The notes under the pieces: model-generated
Seen by the model: only the letters and a program-made list of their open reading frames with translations
What the model was told of the DNA's origin: nothing
Database searches by the model: none
In this document: positions 50,724-59,880 of the stretch, piece by piece
Layout: each line of letters begins with the position of its first letter
How positions within the stretch are numbered: the first letter of the stretch is position 1
Translations under genes and position numbers: made by a program
Origin: an uncultured Ruminococcus sp.
GTDB taxonomy: Bacteria; Bacillota; Clostridia; Oscillospirales; Ruminococcaceae
DNA length: 64,000 bases
NCBI GenBank assembly: GCA_900543145.1
Contig: UQPZ01000006.1
Coordinates: 124,001-188,000, forward strand
Direction: 5' to 3'

Positions 50724-52766
50724 ATGCTGAAAAAATCATTCTTGACGCCGGTGCTTTCAGGAGTTCTTGCGCTGACCGTAGTTGGTTCAGGCGTATTGTA
50801 CTATTTCGACAGAAGCGGTGAAAAGGACGGCGGTAAAGATAAAACAAATGAGAAAGGCATTTCTCATGTATCCGAAAATATAGGGGATACTATAGATCTT
50901 GCGGAAAAAGCTATTAAGGGAGAGCTTGATTTTTCGTATTCAGCCGAAGCAGAGCTGAAGCTGGGAGAAGGGCTTACTAAAGATATCGGTTACGAGGTTA
51001 AGCCGTTTGCTGTTTCTGCGGCAACAAAGCAGAAGGGCAAGAAAACTGCTGCCGATATGAAGTTTAAATACGATTCCAAAGATATTGTTACCCTTAATAC
51101 CGTTTATGATAATGAAACTGAAACTGTTTACATAAAATCACCTGAACTGAGCGATGCTTATCTCAGCGCGTCCGCCGACGATATAACTAAGCTTATGGAG
51201 GGTTCTGGCCTTGCTGATGAATTAAAATCAGTTTCACCTACCGGTTCTTCTGTTACTGCAATGGCGTCAGGATATGCTTATGCGGATATTTTCGATGCTC
51301 TTTCGGAAATTGATTACGGTGCGCTTGCTGACGATATGGAAGGATATTGGAAGCTTATCGTTGAGAATTGTCCTGAGGGCAAGGAAAGCGGCAATATTTC
51401 TGGAGATATAGACGGCAATTCCTATAATTATCAGGTAAAGACCTATGAGGTTACGGGTCAGGTCATGTATGATATAATGATTGACGTAACGGAAAAAGCT
51501 AAGAGCGATGAAGTAATTAAAGACCTGTTTGTTAAAATGGGAATTAGCGAGTCGGATTACGATACAGTTTTAGACAGCATGATATCTGAGATTGAGCCGG
51601 AGGAGGAAGAGCTAAAGGAAGTTCTGATGTCGGTTGACGTTTACTATGACGGTGAAACAGCGGTTGGATTCTCAACTTCAATTGAAGATGAATTAAATGT
51701 TAAAATGGTATCAATTGAAACTGACGAGGTTTACGCTGTTGATATGACTATGGATATAGACAATTCACAGATCTTTACGTTCAAAGGTTCTGCCAGAAAC
51801 GACGGCGGAAAGGTAAACGGAAAGTTTGATCTCAGCGTTGATGACGGTTCTGATAATGTAGGAATGAGCATGACATTTACCGATCTTCAGGCTCAGGGAG
51901 AGTTATTTTCCGGATCTATGAAGTATGATCTTACAGTTGTCGATGCGGGAGAAACTGTTTCTCCGAGTATTGAGCTTGTTTCAAACAGCACTGAGGATAA
52001 GCTTGATATTACGGTAAATATTGAAGAAAGCGGAACGAATTATCTTACTGTAACAGTAACCGGAGAGGAAACAGATGCTTCAGATATTACTGTTCCGTCC
52101 GATAACATATATTCGTTTGACGAATCCGGCGTTGAAGCTTACATAGCTACCTGTAAGACTGACGAGCTTGAGGAAAACATTAAAAATGCATTAGGCAGCG
52201 ATCTGTATAACGATATATTCGGAGGAAGCGAAAACGGCGATCCAGATTATAACGCTCCTGACATAGATAACAGCGACGGAAACGAAGGTAATACCGGGAT
52301 TAACGAAAATATCGAAGGCTACGATGAGTATGAATATCCTGAACTAAGCGGCTGTGAGTTTAAGCTTAACGGAAAGGCAATAAAGTTCCCCTTGAAATAC
52401 AGTGAGATCCAGTCTGGTTTTGATACAGATATTGATTCCTTGGACAGCAAGCAAAGCTACTTCCTGTCTTCTGCTGATTCAGATGTATACGCAAACGTAT
52501 ACAATATCAGTGATAAGAAGATAGCGATCAAGGATGCAGAAGTGACCGGGATCACTTCATACGGAGGCGATGAATTTACCGTTGAAGGATTAGGCTGCGA
52601 ATCGTCTGTTGCAGACTTAGAAAAGGCTTTCAGCGGCGTAAAGGTAAACGACCCGGATTTCTCTACTGTTTGTGTGTATTCGGAGGAGTCCAGTGTTATG
52701 TTCGGAATAACAAACGGTAAGATCGATTATATAGCTTGGTATAATGATGCTTCAAATCAGTATTGA
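50724..52766 (+). CDS. Large membrane-anchored or secreted protein of unknown function
   Basis: A 680-aa protein with a signal anchor (VLSGVLALTVVGSGVLYYF, about 9-28) and an acidic extracellular body. It is rich in Asp, Glu, Ser and Thr, with a central beta-rich region (ITVNIEESGTNYLTVTVTGE) and an Asn/Asp/Gly-rich linker (about 505-530), then a C-terminal domain of about 150 residues (FKLNGKAIKFPLKYSEIQSG). It resembles uncharacterised Clostridia surface proteins, but I cannot assign a family. Own promoter and terminator. Confidence 0.85.
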   Translation: MLKKSFLTPVLSGVLALTVVGSGVLYYFDRSGEKDGGKDKTNEKGISHVSENIGDTIDLAEKAIKGELDFSYSAEAELKLGEGLTKDIGYEVKPFAVSAATKQKGKKTAADMKFKYDSKDIVTLNTVYDNETETVYIKSPELSDAYLSASADDITKLMEGSGLADELKSVSPTGSSVTAMASGYAYADIFDALSEIDYGALADDMEGYWKLIVENCPEGKESGNISGDIDGNSYNYQVKTYEVTGQVMYDIMIDVTEKAKSDEVIKDLFVKMGISESDYDTVLDSMISEIEPEEEELKEVLMSVDVYYDGETAVGFSTSIEDELNVKMVSIETDEVYAVDMTMDIDNSQIFTFKGSARNDGGKVNGKFDLSVDDGSDNVGMSMTFTDLQAQGELFSGSMKYDLTVVDAGETVSPSIELVSNSTEDKLDITVNIEESGTNYLTVTVTGEETDASDITVPSDNIYSFDESGVEAYIATCKTDELEENIKNALGSDLYNDIFGGSENGDPDYNAPDIDNSDGNEGNTGINENIEGYDEYEYPELSGCEFKLNGKAIKFPLKYSEIQSGFDTDIDSLDSKQSYFLSSADSDVYANVYNISDKKIAIKDAEVTGITSYGGDEFTVEGLGCESSVADLEKAFSGVKVNDPDFSTVCVYSEESSVMFGITNGKIDYIAWYNDASNQY

Positions 52767-52775
52767 TAATATTTT

Positions 52776-52804
52776 AAGCCGCCTTTAAGGGCGGCTTTGT
52801 TTTT
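52776..52804 (+). terminator. Terminator of the 50724 gene
   Basis: AAGCCGCC and GGCGGCTT form an 8-bp stem with a 6-nt loop, followed by TGTTTTTG. Confidence 0.85.
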
Positions 52805-52825
52805 GCTGAAGTATCAGTGTTATAT

Positions 52826-52854
52826 TGACAAACTAAAAGAAATATGTCATAATA
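52826..52854 (+). promoter_or_regulatory. Promoter of the nucleotidyltransferase gene
   Basis: Perfect TTGACA, 17-nt spacer, CATAAT, giving a 5' UTR of about 130 nt. Confidence 0.7.
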
Positions 52855-52892
52855 TAAATATAAAGCAATTAAATAGACAGAGCCTTGCGGGA

Positions 52893-52991
52893 CATGCTCA
52901 TTCAGCAATGAGCATAAAAAAAGCTTCGCAGGTATTTACGGAACACGGAAGGAGGATATGCTCACGCTTATTCTGTGAGCATGAGTATTAA
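52893..52991 (+). promoter_or_regulatory. Structured 5' UTR with hairpin between SD and start
   Basis: Hairpin 1: ATGCTCATT (52894-52902) with AATGAGCAT (52907-52915). Hairpin 2: ATGCTCAC (52958-52965) with GTGAGCAT (52975-52982). SD GGAAGGAGG ends at 52955 and the ATG is 52992; removing hairpin 2 leaves 11 nt, a workable spacing. The arms can also pair crosswise (1 left with 2 right, 1 right with 2 left), so two alternative folds are possible. Not a riboswitch class I recognise. Confidence 0.55.
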
Positions 52992-53888
52992 ATGAAAGAC
53001 TGCACTTTGGTCATAATGGCGGCAGGTCTGGGAAGCCGGTTCGGCGGTGGTATAAAGCAGCTTGAGCCTGTTGGCCCTAATAATGAAATAATAATGGATT
53101 ATTCGGTATACGACGCTTTAGAAGCGGGCTTCAATAAAGTGGTATTTATAATCAGAAGGGATATAGAAGAAGCTTTCTGCAAAATGATAGGCGGCAGGAT
53201 CGCCGAGCACGTTAACGTTCAGTATGTTTTTCAGGAGACATCGGATATTCCTGAAAAATATAAAGCTTTGGAAAGAGTTAAGCCATGGGGGACCGGACAC
53301 GCTGTGCTGTGCTGCCGCGGAACTGTAAATGAGCCGTTTGCGGTTATAAATGCAGATGATTATTACGGTAAGGAAGCCTTTGTCAAGCTTTATGAACGTC
53401 TTACTGAGGAAATTAGCTCCGACGGAATGAACTTGAGCATGGCTGGATTTATCCTGAAGAATACGTTAAGCGATAACGGAGCCGTAACAAGAGGGATCTG
53501 TACGGTCGATGATGACAATAACCTGGTAGAAATAAAGGAAACCTATAATATAAGGCGTGAAAACGGCAGAGTTCTTGCAGGAAACGGCTATGAGGTAAGC
53601 GAGGACAGCTATGTTTCAATGAATATGTGGGGCTGTCCGCCTGAATTTATTGATATTCTCGGCGGAGAGTTTGAAGAGTTCCTTGAAAAGTACGGCAATG
53701 ATCCGAAAGCAGAATTTCTGCTGCCTATAGTTATAGATAAGCTTCTGAAAAGTAAGACCGCAAGCTGCCGGCTGCTTGAAAGCCGTGACAGGTGGTTCGG
53801 AGTTACATACGCCGAGGATAAGCGGGCTGTTTCCGAATCAATATGCCGCCTTATAAGCGAGGGTGTATATCCCGAAAAGCTTTGGTAA
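52992..53888 (+). CDS. Sugar-phosphate nucleotidyltransferase-like protein
   Basis: A 298-aa NTP-transferase fold: CTLVIMAAGLGSRFGGGIKQLEPVG (nucleotide loop), MDYSVYDALEAGFNKVVFIIR, WGTGHAVLCC and FAVINADDYYG (Mg-binding Asp). It most likely activates a sugar or alcohol phosphate for a surface polymer. The expected C-terminal hexapeptide repeats of GlmU-type enzymes are absent. Monocistronic, ending in a terminator. Confidence 0.85.
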   Translation: MKDCTLVIMAAGLGSRFGGGIKQLEPVGPNNEIIMDYSVYDALEAGFNKVVFIIRRDIEEAFCKMIGGRIAEHVNVQYVFQETSDIPEKYKALERVKPWGTGHAVLCCRGTVNEPFAVINADDYYGKEAFVKLYERLTEEISSDGMNLSMAGFILKNTLSDNGAVTRGICTVDDDNNLVEIKETYNIRRENGRVLAGNGYEVSEDSYVSMNMWGCPPEFIDILGGEFEEFLEKYGNDPKAEFLLPIVIDKLLKSKTASCRLLESRDRWFGVTYAEDKRAVSESICRLISEGVYPEKLW

Positions 53889-53893
53889 ATAAT

Positions 53894-53922
53894 AATCTCC
53901 CGTATATGCGGGAGATTTTTTG
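53894..53922 (+). terminator. Terminator of the nucleotidyltransferase gene
   Basis: AATCTCCCG and CGGGAGATT form a 9-bp stem with a 6-nt loop, then TTTTT. Confidence 0.85.
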
Positions 53923-53976
53923 GATTATTTTTTATTTATGAAAAAGAAAGGAGTCTGCGCTTATACGCAGGCAGAT

Positions 53977-54423
53977 GTGAAAATGATACGCAGATTTAAA
54001 GATACCGACAGGGAGATATTTATTGAAATGGCTGAGGAATTCTATAATTCCCCCGCCGTACTTCATTCTATTCCTATAAGCCGCCATTCCGATACATTTG
54101 ACGAGATAATTAAGGGAGGATGTTATCTCGATGGGTATATGTTTGAATATGAAGGACAGCCTGCCGGCTTCGGAGTTACTGCCAAAACATATTCGCCCGA
54201 AGCAGGAGGTATAGTTATATGGGTAGAGGATCTGTATATAAGACCTCAGTTCCGTTCAAAGGGACTCGGAAGACTGCTGTTTGAAGAGCTTGAAAGAAAC
54301 GGAGATCCACGGTTAAAAAGAATACGCCTTGAGGTCGAGGAAGGTAATATAAAGGCGATCTCTCTTTATAAAAGGCTTGGATTCAGACATCTGCCGTATG
54401 GACAGATGGTCAAGGAGCTTTAG
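53977..54423 (+). CDS. GNAT acetyltransferase
   Basis: About 148 aa from GTG 53977 (ATG 53983 is an alternative): MIRRFKDTDREIFIEMAEEFY, IVIWVEDLYIRPQFRSKGLGRLLFEEL (acetyl-CoA loop R-x-x-G-L-G) and VEEGNIKAISLYKRLGF. Substrate unknown. The SD AAAGGAG (53947-53953) is separated from the start by a CTGCG/CGCAG hairpin (53955-53970). An upstream ATG (53938) precedes the SD. Its end overlaps the convergent ATPase gene by 14 nt. Confidence 0.85.
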   Translation: MKMIRRFKDTDREIFIEMAEEFYNSPAVLHSIPISRHSDTFDEIIKGGCYLDGYMFEYEGQPAGFGVTAKTYSPEAGGIVIWVEDLYIRPQFRSKGLGRLLFEELERNGDPRLKRIRLEVEEGNIKAISLYKRLGFRHLPYGQMVKEL

Positions 54424-55489
54424 ACGCTCTGCTTTCGATCTCCTTTATGATCTTATCGGCTGCTGAATTGAGTTTATCAAAATCCATTGCTGAGATATAA
54501 TACTTTTCGATCTCGTCATGGATCTCCTTTGCAGTTTTTATCGTCCTTACAGCTTCCTCTGTAAGGTCCTTGCATGCTGCTTTATTCATTTTAAGTCTTA
54601 CTCTTCGCTCGGAAATAAGCTTCTTATCATAAAAACGAGTAAGATTGAGATGCTTTCCGGCAGTAGTATCAAAGTCGTTGACCGAGCTTCCATTGATAAG
54701 CGCTATACCAAGCTCAGGAATAAGCATATGCTCATAAGCGGTATTGTTAAACATCTGACTCGGACAGATAATAACATCGTAATCCCTTACAGCCGCTTCA
54801 TCTGCGAGAACCGAGATAAGATAATTTGATACGGCGTAATAATCGTCTGCCATGTAATAAACGTCGAAATAATCATTAAGTGTTTCAGTAAGAGTATAAA
54901 TTCCGTATTCGGTAAGAGCAGTCAGCTGACGGAATTTTTTTGCGCCTGTTCCGCTTCCTTTCCTGCCGAGGATCTTTTTCTTAAAGCGTTCAATAAATGA
55001 ATCCAGCTTTTCAGCGGAAATACAATCAGAGCCTATCTGATATGTATCGGAATAAATATTTGAAACTGCACCGGTAAACCGTTTGGCTCTTGCAAGCATA
55101 GATTTGTTTGCCGCCGTTACCTCTGAGATCATCGCTCCGTTCTCTTTAAGCAGCTCTTCGTTCCAATAATCACCCAGATTTATTATCTTCTGATTTACGC
55201 CCGGAATAAGGGGATCAAATACATGAGGCGAGGTTCCGTCAACTATAGCCGCTTTAGAGCCTTTAAAAACTACTGCGTCCAGTGAAGCTGGGTCTGAGGA
55301 GCAGTAATATCTTTCAACGTGCTGAGTTTTTTCAAAGTAATTGGCGGCTTTTTTCATAAGCGAGGACTTTCCCGTACCTGCGCCGCCCTTTAAAATATAG
55401 GTAAACATTCCGTCCTCAGCAATAACCTTACCAAATTCAGTGGAAAACCCATTCGAGGTCATTGCACCTAAAAAATAAACTTCTGACAT
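54410..55489 (-). CDS. P-loop ATPase-like protein of unknown role
   Basis: A 359-aa protein with Walker A LKGGAGTGKSSLMKKAA (about residues 34-50), CSSDPASLDAVVF, AIVDGTSPHVFDPLIPG and a second region (DYDVIICPSQMFN, LIPELGIALINGSS). This matches an uncharacterised Firmicutes ATPase family (PRK06851-like) often seen in sporulating species. The order of motifs suggests nucleotide binding, with no known substrate. Confidence 0.82.
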   Translation of the reverse strand: MSEVYFLGAMTSNGFSTEFGKVIAEDGMFTYILKGGAGTGKSSLMKKAANYFEKTQHVERYYCSSDPASLDAVVFKGSKAAIVDGTSPHVFDPLIPGVNQKIINLGDYWNEELLKENGAMISEVTAANKSMLARAKRFTGAVSNIYSDTYQIGSDCISAEKLDSFIERFKKKILGRKGSGTGAKKFRQLTALTEYGIYTLTETLNDYFDVYYMADDYYAVSNYLISVLADEAAVRDYDVIICPSQMFNNTAYEHMLIPELGIALINGSSVNDFDTTAGKHLNLTRFYDKKLISERRVRLKMNKAACKDLTEEAVRTIKTAKEIHDEIEKYYISAMDFDKLNSAADKIIKEIESRASKAP

Positions 55490-55563
55490 ATAAATCCCTC
55501 CAAAATTATTGTAATGATTTATAATATGTAAGACGCTTGATTTCTGTTAAGGTGTTTTCTCGG

Positions 55564-55602
55564 TAAAAAAGGCTGTTTTGCAGTAAATGCGAAACAGCCT
55601 TG
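55564..55602 (-). terminator. Hairpin terminator downstream of the ATPase/esterase region
   Basis: Minus strand AAGGCTGTTT and AAACAGCCTT form a 10-bp stem with a 15-nt loop, followed by TTTTTT. It would end the esterase transcript before the ATPase gene. Confidence 0.78.
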
Positions 55603-55645
55603 ATATTTATTTAATAAACTAAAGCAATAATTCCTTTGATGCTTT

Positions 55646-56479
55646 TTATAAACGTAAGACCCATTCTATTGCGAGCTTTGCCCAGCCTGAAGCTACGGGC
55701 TGATAATGAACTTCGGAGACCGCGGTCGTTTCATCGCAGAGCGCAAGACCATGACCGCCGTATTCATAGATATGGCTTTCAAACGGAATATGATATTTTG
55801 AAAGAGCCGACATATAAAACAGAGTATTTTCAACAGGAACACAGCCGTCGTCGGCGCAGTGCCAAAGAAATGTCGGCGGAGTGTTTTCGTGAACTCTTTT
55901 TTCCAGTGATACAAGCTCTCTAAGCTCAGCTGATTTTTCTTCTCCGATAAGATTAAGTATAGAGCCTTCATGGGTATATTGCGGATCGCTTGTGATTACC
56001 GGATAGCAGAGTATTGAGCCGTTTACCTTTATATCTTCCGGAGTACATTTCAGCGGTTTAGTAAGCAGTTCGCTGTCCCAGAAGTTTGCAGCCGTACCGG
56101 CAAGATGTCCTCCTGCCGAAAAACCGACAACTATGATTTTATCAGGATCTGTATCATATTTATCTGCGTTTTCACGGATATGCTTCACTGCCGCCGCACA
56201 TTCAAGAGCCGCTGTGGGGAATTTCTTTTTTACACATGAATATCTGAGTACAAATGCGTTTATCCCCGCGCCTAAAAACCTCAGGGCAATAGGCTCTGCC
56301 TCGCGTTCCGAGCAGTAGTCATAGCCGCCGCCGGGGCAGATCAGAACCGCTCTTCGTTTTCTTATTCCCATTTCGGTATTAAAGGTGCTTGTATAACAGT
56401 CGAGTACCGGCGTACAGCTCTCTTCGCTTAATCCGGCAGCAGAATAATCGACTTTAATTTTTACAGTTTCCTTGTTCAA
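55646..56479 (-). CDS. Alpha/beta-hydrolase, acetyl-esterase type
   Basis: A 277-aa cytoplasmic esterase: RRAVLICPGGGYDYCSEREAEPIA (HGGG-like oxyanion hole as GGGY), IIVVGFSAGGHLAGTAA with nucleophile Ser (GFSAGG), and the acid/His region LWHCADDGCVPVENTLFY ... YGGHGLAL. This pattern is shared by bacterial acetyl xylan or carbohydrate esterases. It would remove acetyl groups from imported plant oligosaccharides; substrate is inferred. Confidence 0.88.
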   Translation of the reverse strand: MNKETVKIKVDYSAAGLSEESCTPVLDCYTSTFNTEMGIRKRRAVLICPGGGYDYCSEREAEPIALRFLGAGINAFVLRYSCVKKKFPTAALECAAAVKHIRENADKYDTDPDKIIVVGFSAGGHLAGTAANFWDSELLTKPLKCTPEDIKVNGSILCYPVITSDPQYTHEGSILNLIGEEKSAELRELVSLEKRVHENTPPTFLWHCADDGCVPVENTLFYMSALSKYHIPFESHIYEYGGHGLALCDETTAVSEVHYQPVASGWAKLAIEWVLRL

Positions 56480-56506
56480 GATAATTACTCTCCTTAAAAA
56501 TATGCT

Positions 56507-57616
56507 TTAGTCAGCGCTTTCGCTGTGGGACGCTTCGGAAGATCTGTCCGATACGGAAGAAGTATCGTCAGCTTTATCGTCCTTTTCTTCGGAGGATACA
56601 AGCTTGACGCACACAGCGTAGCCTCCTATATTGTCTCCTGAGATCTCATATTCGTATTCCTCGTCGTTTTCGTTAAGAGGGACAGGGCAGTTAGTTGTTT
56701 TCTCGCTGCTCATAGGTGTATAATACAGGGCATAGCAGTCTCCGTTGAAGCTCTCAAAGCTGTATGGATTTTTAAAAGTATACTGCTTGATAAAATCAAG
56801 ATATTCCTCAAGACAAAGATCGTTAGCATGCATAATCTCAGCGTGAGGAAGTCCGACATATCTGAAATGATTGGCAAGTCCGCTTACTCTGGTAATGGCT
56901 GACTTGGATTCGGTATATCTCTGTATAAATCCGTATTTCCAGCAGTTTTCCGAAAACCATGTGTACTTTCCCGTACCGTCGAAGGCAGGATATGTGCCTT
57001 CGTCAGCAAGATAAAGCTGAAGATCAACTGCAAGTCCGGAGTCATGCTCAAAGCACGGCTTCTCAGTATGGGCTTCGTTATCGGCTTTGCTGTTTTCCTC
57101 CTCGTCCGAAACAGAGCCGGTATAGATATCACTTACCATTATTGTTTTCAGCTTCGTATCCTCATAAAAGCCGCAGAGAAGCGAATTGAAAGCTTTAAGC
57201 ATTTCCTTTCTTCCCATTACCTGAGTGCTGCTTGTAGAACCTATCTGTGCGCCGCTCTTATCGAAAAGGTAGCCGTAAACGCCGTCAAGGTCTGAGGGCG
57301 CTCCTCCGCTGTACTTATATGTGGAATTAAGCATGATCAGGTTTCCGCTGCCCAGCGATTCGCTGTTTTTAACGCTTATGTATTTATAATTTCTGGTAAG
57401 TTTCTGAGCCTGAAAAGTCTCAGAGGATTCGTCTTTTACAGATGAGCCGTCGTCTTTCGCAGCCGAACTGACAGAAGCGGCAGGTTTCGTTTTTTCGCCG
57501 CCGTTTGAATTGGAATTGCACGATGTGGAAAGTGCGAGAATACCAATCAGCAATATTGCCATAGCGGCGGCAATATTTTTATATTTATAATGTTTTACCG
57601 CAGTTTTACTGCTCAT
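56507..57616 (-). CDS. VanY-type D-alanyl-D-alanine carboxypeptidase lipoprotein
   Basis: A 369-aa protein with a basic N-terminus, a signal and lipobox (ALSTSC, Cys about 33), a Ser-rich spacer and a VanY/peptidase M15 domain. SGLAVDLQLYLAD and W-FSENCWKYGFIQRYTESK carry the zinc site region, and HFRYVGLPHAEIM the second His. It trims D-Ala from cell-wall stem peptides. A C-terminal 90-residue extension ends in an Asp/Ser/Glu-rich tail of unknown use. Confidence 0.87.
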   Translation of the reverse strand: MSSKTAVKHYKYKNIAAAMAILLIGILALSTSCNSNSNGGEKTKPAASVSSAAKDDGSSVKDESSETFQAQKLTRNYKYISVKNSESLGSGNLIMLNSTYKYSGGAPSDLDGVYGYLFDKSGAQIGSTSSTQVMGRKEMLKAFNSLLCGFYEDTKLKTIMVSDIYTGSVSDEEENSKADNEAHTEKPCFEHDSGLAVDLQLYLADEGTYPAFDGTGKYTWFSENCWKYGFIQRYTESKSAITRVSGLANHFRYVGLPHAEIMHANDLCLEEYLDFIKQYTFKNPYSFESFNGDCYALYYTPMSSEKTTNCPVPLNENDEEYEYEISGDNIGGYAVCVKLVSSEEKDDKADDTSSVSDRSSEASHSESAD

Positions 57617-57652
57617 AATCTTCAGCCTTCTTTCCGAATATCATACAAGTTA

Positions 57653-57681
57653 ATTATAACACATTTTCTGCCTGCTGTGAA
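57653..57681 (-). promoter_or_regulatory. Promoter of the VanY-like gene
   Basis: Minus strand TTCACA, 17-nt spacer, perfect TATAAT. Confidence 0.55.
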
Positions 57682-57832
57682 CACTATTTTTGAAGCTTTT
57701 GAGTATTTCAACTTTTTGCACAAATAATCCAGTGCGTATTTAACATATTACACAAAATCCAGAACATAAATCGTTATCGAAAAGTAATGCGGCACAATAT
57801 ATTGTGTTTTAAATTCAAAGGCTGACAGGTTT

Positions 57833-58639
57833 TTATTCTTCAAGATTCCTTATGTAATGGAAAAGATACTGCTGAGCAATTCCCTCATAACCCTTTACAC
57901 AGTCAGGAAGTCCGTTTGGATACCACCGTTCCATAATGCGCTTTACCCATACGTCGACCGGAAATGCTTCAATACGGTACATTCCGAACAGAAGAGCGCA
58001 TTGAGCTACCTTTGGGCCTACGCCTTTAATCGTCATCAGAGCCGCTCTCGCTTCGTCTATAGGCATTGCGGAAACTGCGTTTAGATCAAGTTCTCCCGAA
58101 TTTAATTTTCCAACAGCGTCAACCAGATATTTTGCCCTGAAGCCAGACCTGAGAAAAGCAAGGCTGTCAGCCGTTTCCTCTTTCATCATTTCGGCTGAGG
58201 GATAGCTGCCGTAATGCTCACAGAGCCTGCCTATAATTCCTTTTATTCTCGGAATATTGTTATTCTGTGATATTATAAACGAGGATAGAGCTTCCCAGCT
58301 GTCCTGACGGAGTATCCTTATCCCTCCAGCATAAGAGCAGGCCTTTGACATAGTTTCGTCTTCGGAAAATCGTTTTTTTAGTTCTGAATAGTCAGTGGAC
58401 AAGTCCAAATAATTGTACCATTTGTCAAGAAAGTCACGCTCCGAAGTATCTTTCAAGCGGAAGATATGTTCTGCTGTATTTTCGCATGATATAATAAGCG
58501 GCGTGTTGAGATAATATCCGCTGTAGCAGTCTGTTCCGATTTTCTGCCAGCGAAACGCCTGTCCGCAGTCAAGGGTATCGTCAAGGTCGAAATCCTCCTG
58601 ACATAGCAGAATATCCTTTCCGTCAACCTTATAATCCAT
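57833..58639 (-). CDS. ogg: 8-oxoguanine DNA glycosylase (OGG1-like)
   Basis: A 268-aa HhH-GPD glycosylase. N-terminal FDLDDTLDCGQAFRWQKIG is the OGG N-domain. The glycosylase core has SFIISQNNNIPRIKGIIGRLCEHYG, the catalytic Lys region SGFRAKYLVDAV, the hairpin MTIKGVGPKVAQCALLFG and catalytic Asp in AFPVDVWVKRIMERWY. It removes 8-oxoG from DNA. It is divergent from the 58731 acetyltransferase. Confidence 0.92.
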   Translation of the reverse strand: MDYKVDGKDILLCQEDFDLDDTLDCGQAFRWQKIGTDCYSGYYLNTPLIISCENTAEHIFRLKDTSERDFLDKWYNYLDLSTDYSELKKRFSEDETMSKACSYAGGIRILRQDSWEALSSFIISQNNNIPRIKGIIGRLCEHYGSYPSAEMMKEETADSLAFLRSGFRAKYLVDAVGKLNSGELDLNAVSAMPIDEARAALMTIKGVGPKVAQCALLFGMYRIEAFPVDVWVKRIMERWYPNGLPDCVKGYEGIAQQYLFHYIRNLEE

Positions 58640-58730
58640 AAAATTTCCTCTTTTCTATTGCAAAATCGTTTTAAAACCATTATACTATAAATATATAAAT
58701 TTTTCAACAGATTTTATAGGGCGGTTTTTT

Positions 58731-59195
58731 ATGGAGATCAGGAGAGCGGTATCTTGTGACGCTGAAACAATAATGCAGATCACTCATGCGGCGATAGAAG
58801 CGGTTTATCCGATTTATTATAACGGCAGCTGCGTAGAATTTTTTCTGAATTTACACAGCTTGGGGAACATAAAGGGCAGCATAGAAAATGACAGTGTTTT
58901 TATTTTGGAGGCTGACGGTAAGCCTGCGGCAACCTGCGCTTTTAACGAAAACCATATATTAAGGCTGTTCGTGCTGCCGGAATTTCAGAATATGGGTTAT
59001 GGAAGCAGACTTATGGATTATGCCGAGAAAATAATAAAAGGCTCATATTCTGACACATATCTTGAAGCATCGCTTTCCGGGTGTATCATGTATGAAAAAA
59101 GGGGATATAAAACTGTTTGTCACCGAGCTGAGAAAACAAACGGCGGCATTTTAGTATATGAAGTAATGAAAAAAGATTTTGATCCGGAGGTTTGA
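58731..59195 (+). CDS. GNAT acetyltransferase
   Basis: A 154-aa protein: EIRRAVSCDAETIMQITHAA, ILRLFVLPEFQNMGYGSRLMDYAEKI (acetyl-CoA loop) and YLEASLSGCIMYEKRGYK. Substrate unknown. It ends 1 nt before the next ATG at 59197, so the two are probably co-translated. Confidence 0.88.
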   Translation: MEIRRAVSCDAETIMQITHAAIEAVYPIYYNGSCVEFFLNLHSLGNIKGSIENDSVFILEADGKPAATCAFNENHILRLFVLPEFQNMGYGSRLMDYAEKIIKGSYSDTYLEASLSGCIMYEKRGYKTVCHRAEKTNGGILVYEVMKKDFDPEV

Positions 59196-59196
59196 A

Positions 59197-59880
59197 ATGA
59201 GAGAAAGTATTTTAACCATACCTGTTAATGAGATATTTGAGCCCAAATGCGGCTGTCCTATATGCCGTATGAGAGATATGCTTGAGCAGCGTACTATCGA
59301 GTATATAATGGGAGCGGCAATGATGGAGCCGGATGTGAGAATGGAAACAAACCGCTTAGGATTCTGCAAGACCCATTTTGAGCAGATGCGTGCTTGTAAA
59401 AACCGTCTTTCGCTGGCGCTAATGCTTCAATCCCACTTACAGGATATTCAGAAGCATATTTTTAACCGCAAAAGCATATTTGAGGGAAAGACTGCAAAGC
59501 AGAAAAAGGTATCTGCCGTAAACAGCGAGTGCTTCGTCTGCTCGAAGATTGAATGGGGAATGTCTAGGCTTATGGTGACCTTTTTTGAAATGTATGAAAA
59601 GTCTAGGGATTTCAGAGAGCTTTTCAAAGCTCAGGAAATGCTTTGTCTGCCTCATTATGACCTGCTGGTAGGTATGACAGCTGACAGTATGGATAAGCGC
59701 TGGCAGAAGCAGTTTATAGGTGACTGCGGTGAGCTGACTGAAAAATATCTTGATCTCCTTGAAAAGGACGTATCTCATTACTGCAAAATGTACGACTACC
59801 GCAATACTGGAAAGGACGCCGACTGGGGCAATTCAAAGGATTCGATAGAGAGGGCAATTCGTTTTCTTACAACAAGGTAA
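59197..59880 (+). CDS. DUF6062-like Cys/His-rich protein
   Basis: A 227-aa protein with paired metal-binding signatures: CGCPICRMRDMLEQR, GFCKTHFEQM, a second set CFVCSKIEWGM and CLPHYDLL. This doubled C-x-x-C/C-x-x-H pattern suggests two zinc sites. It is known in Clostridia as an uncharacterised family. ATG 59197 has GGAGG 7 nt upstream; the earlier ORF start (59179) overlaps the acetyltransferase. Confidence 0.85.
   Translation: MRESILTIPVNEIFEPKCGCPICRMRDMLEQRTIEYIMGAAMMEPDVRMETNRLGFCKTHFEQMRACKNRLSLALMLQSHLQDIQKHIFNRKSIFEGKTAKQKKVSAVNSECFVCSKIEWGMSRLMVTFFEMYEKSRDFRELFKAQEMLCLPHYDLLVGMTADSMDKRWQKQFIGDCGELTEKYLDLLEKDVSHYCKMYDYRNTGKDADWGNSKDSIERAIRFLTTR

Noticed and set aside
52797..52991. 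64-aa plus-strand ORF in the nucleotidyltransferase leader
   Set aside because: It begins inside a terminator, runs across the promoter and hairpins, and its longest supported part has no SD.
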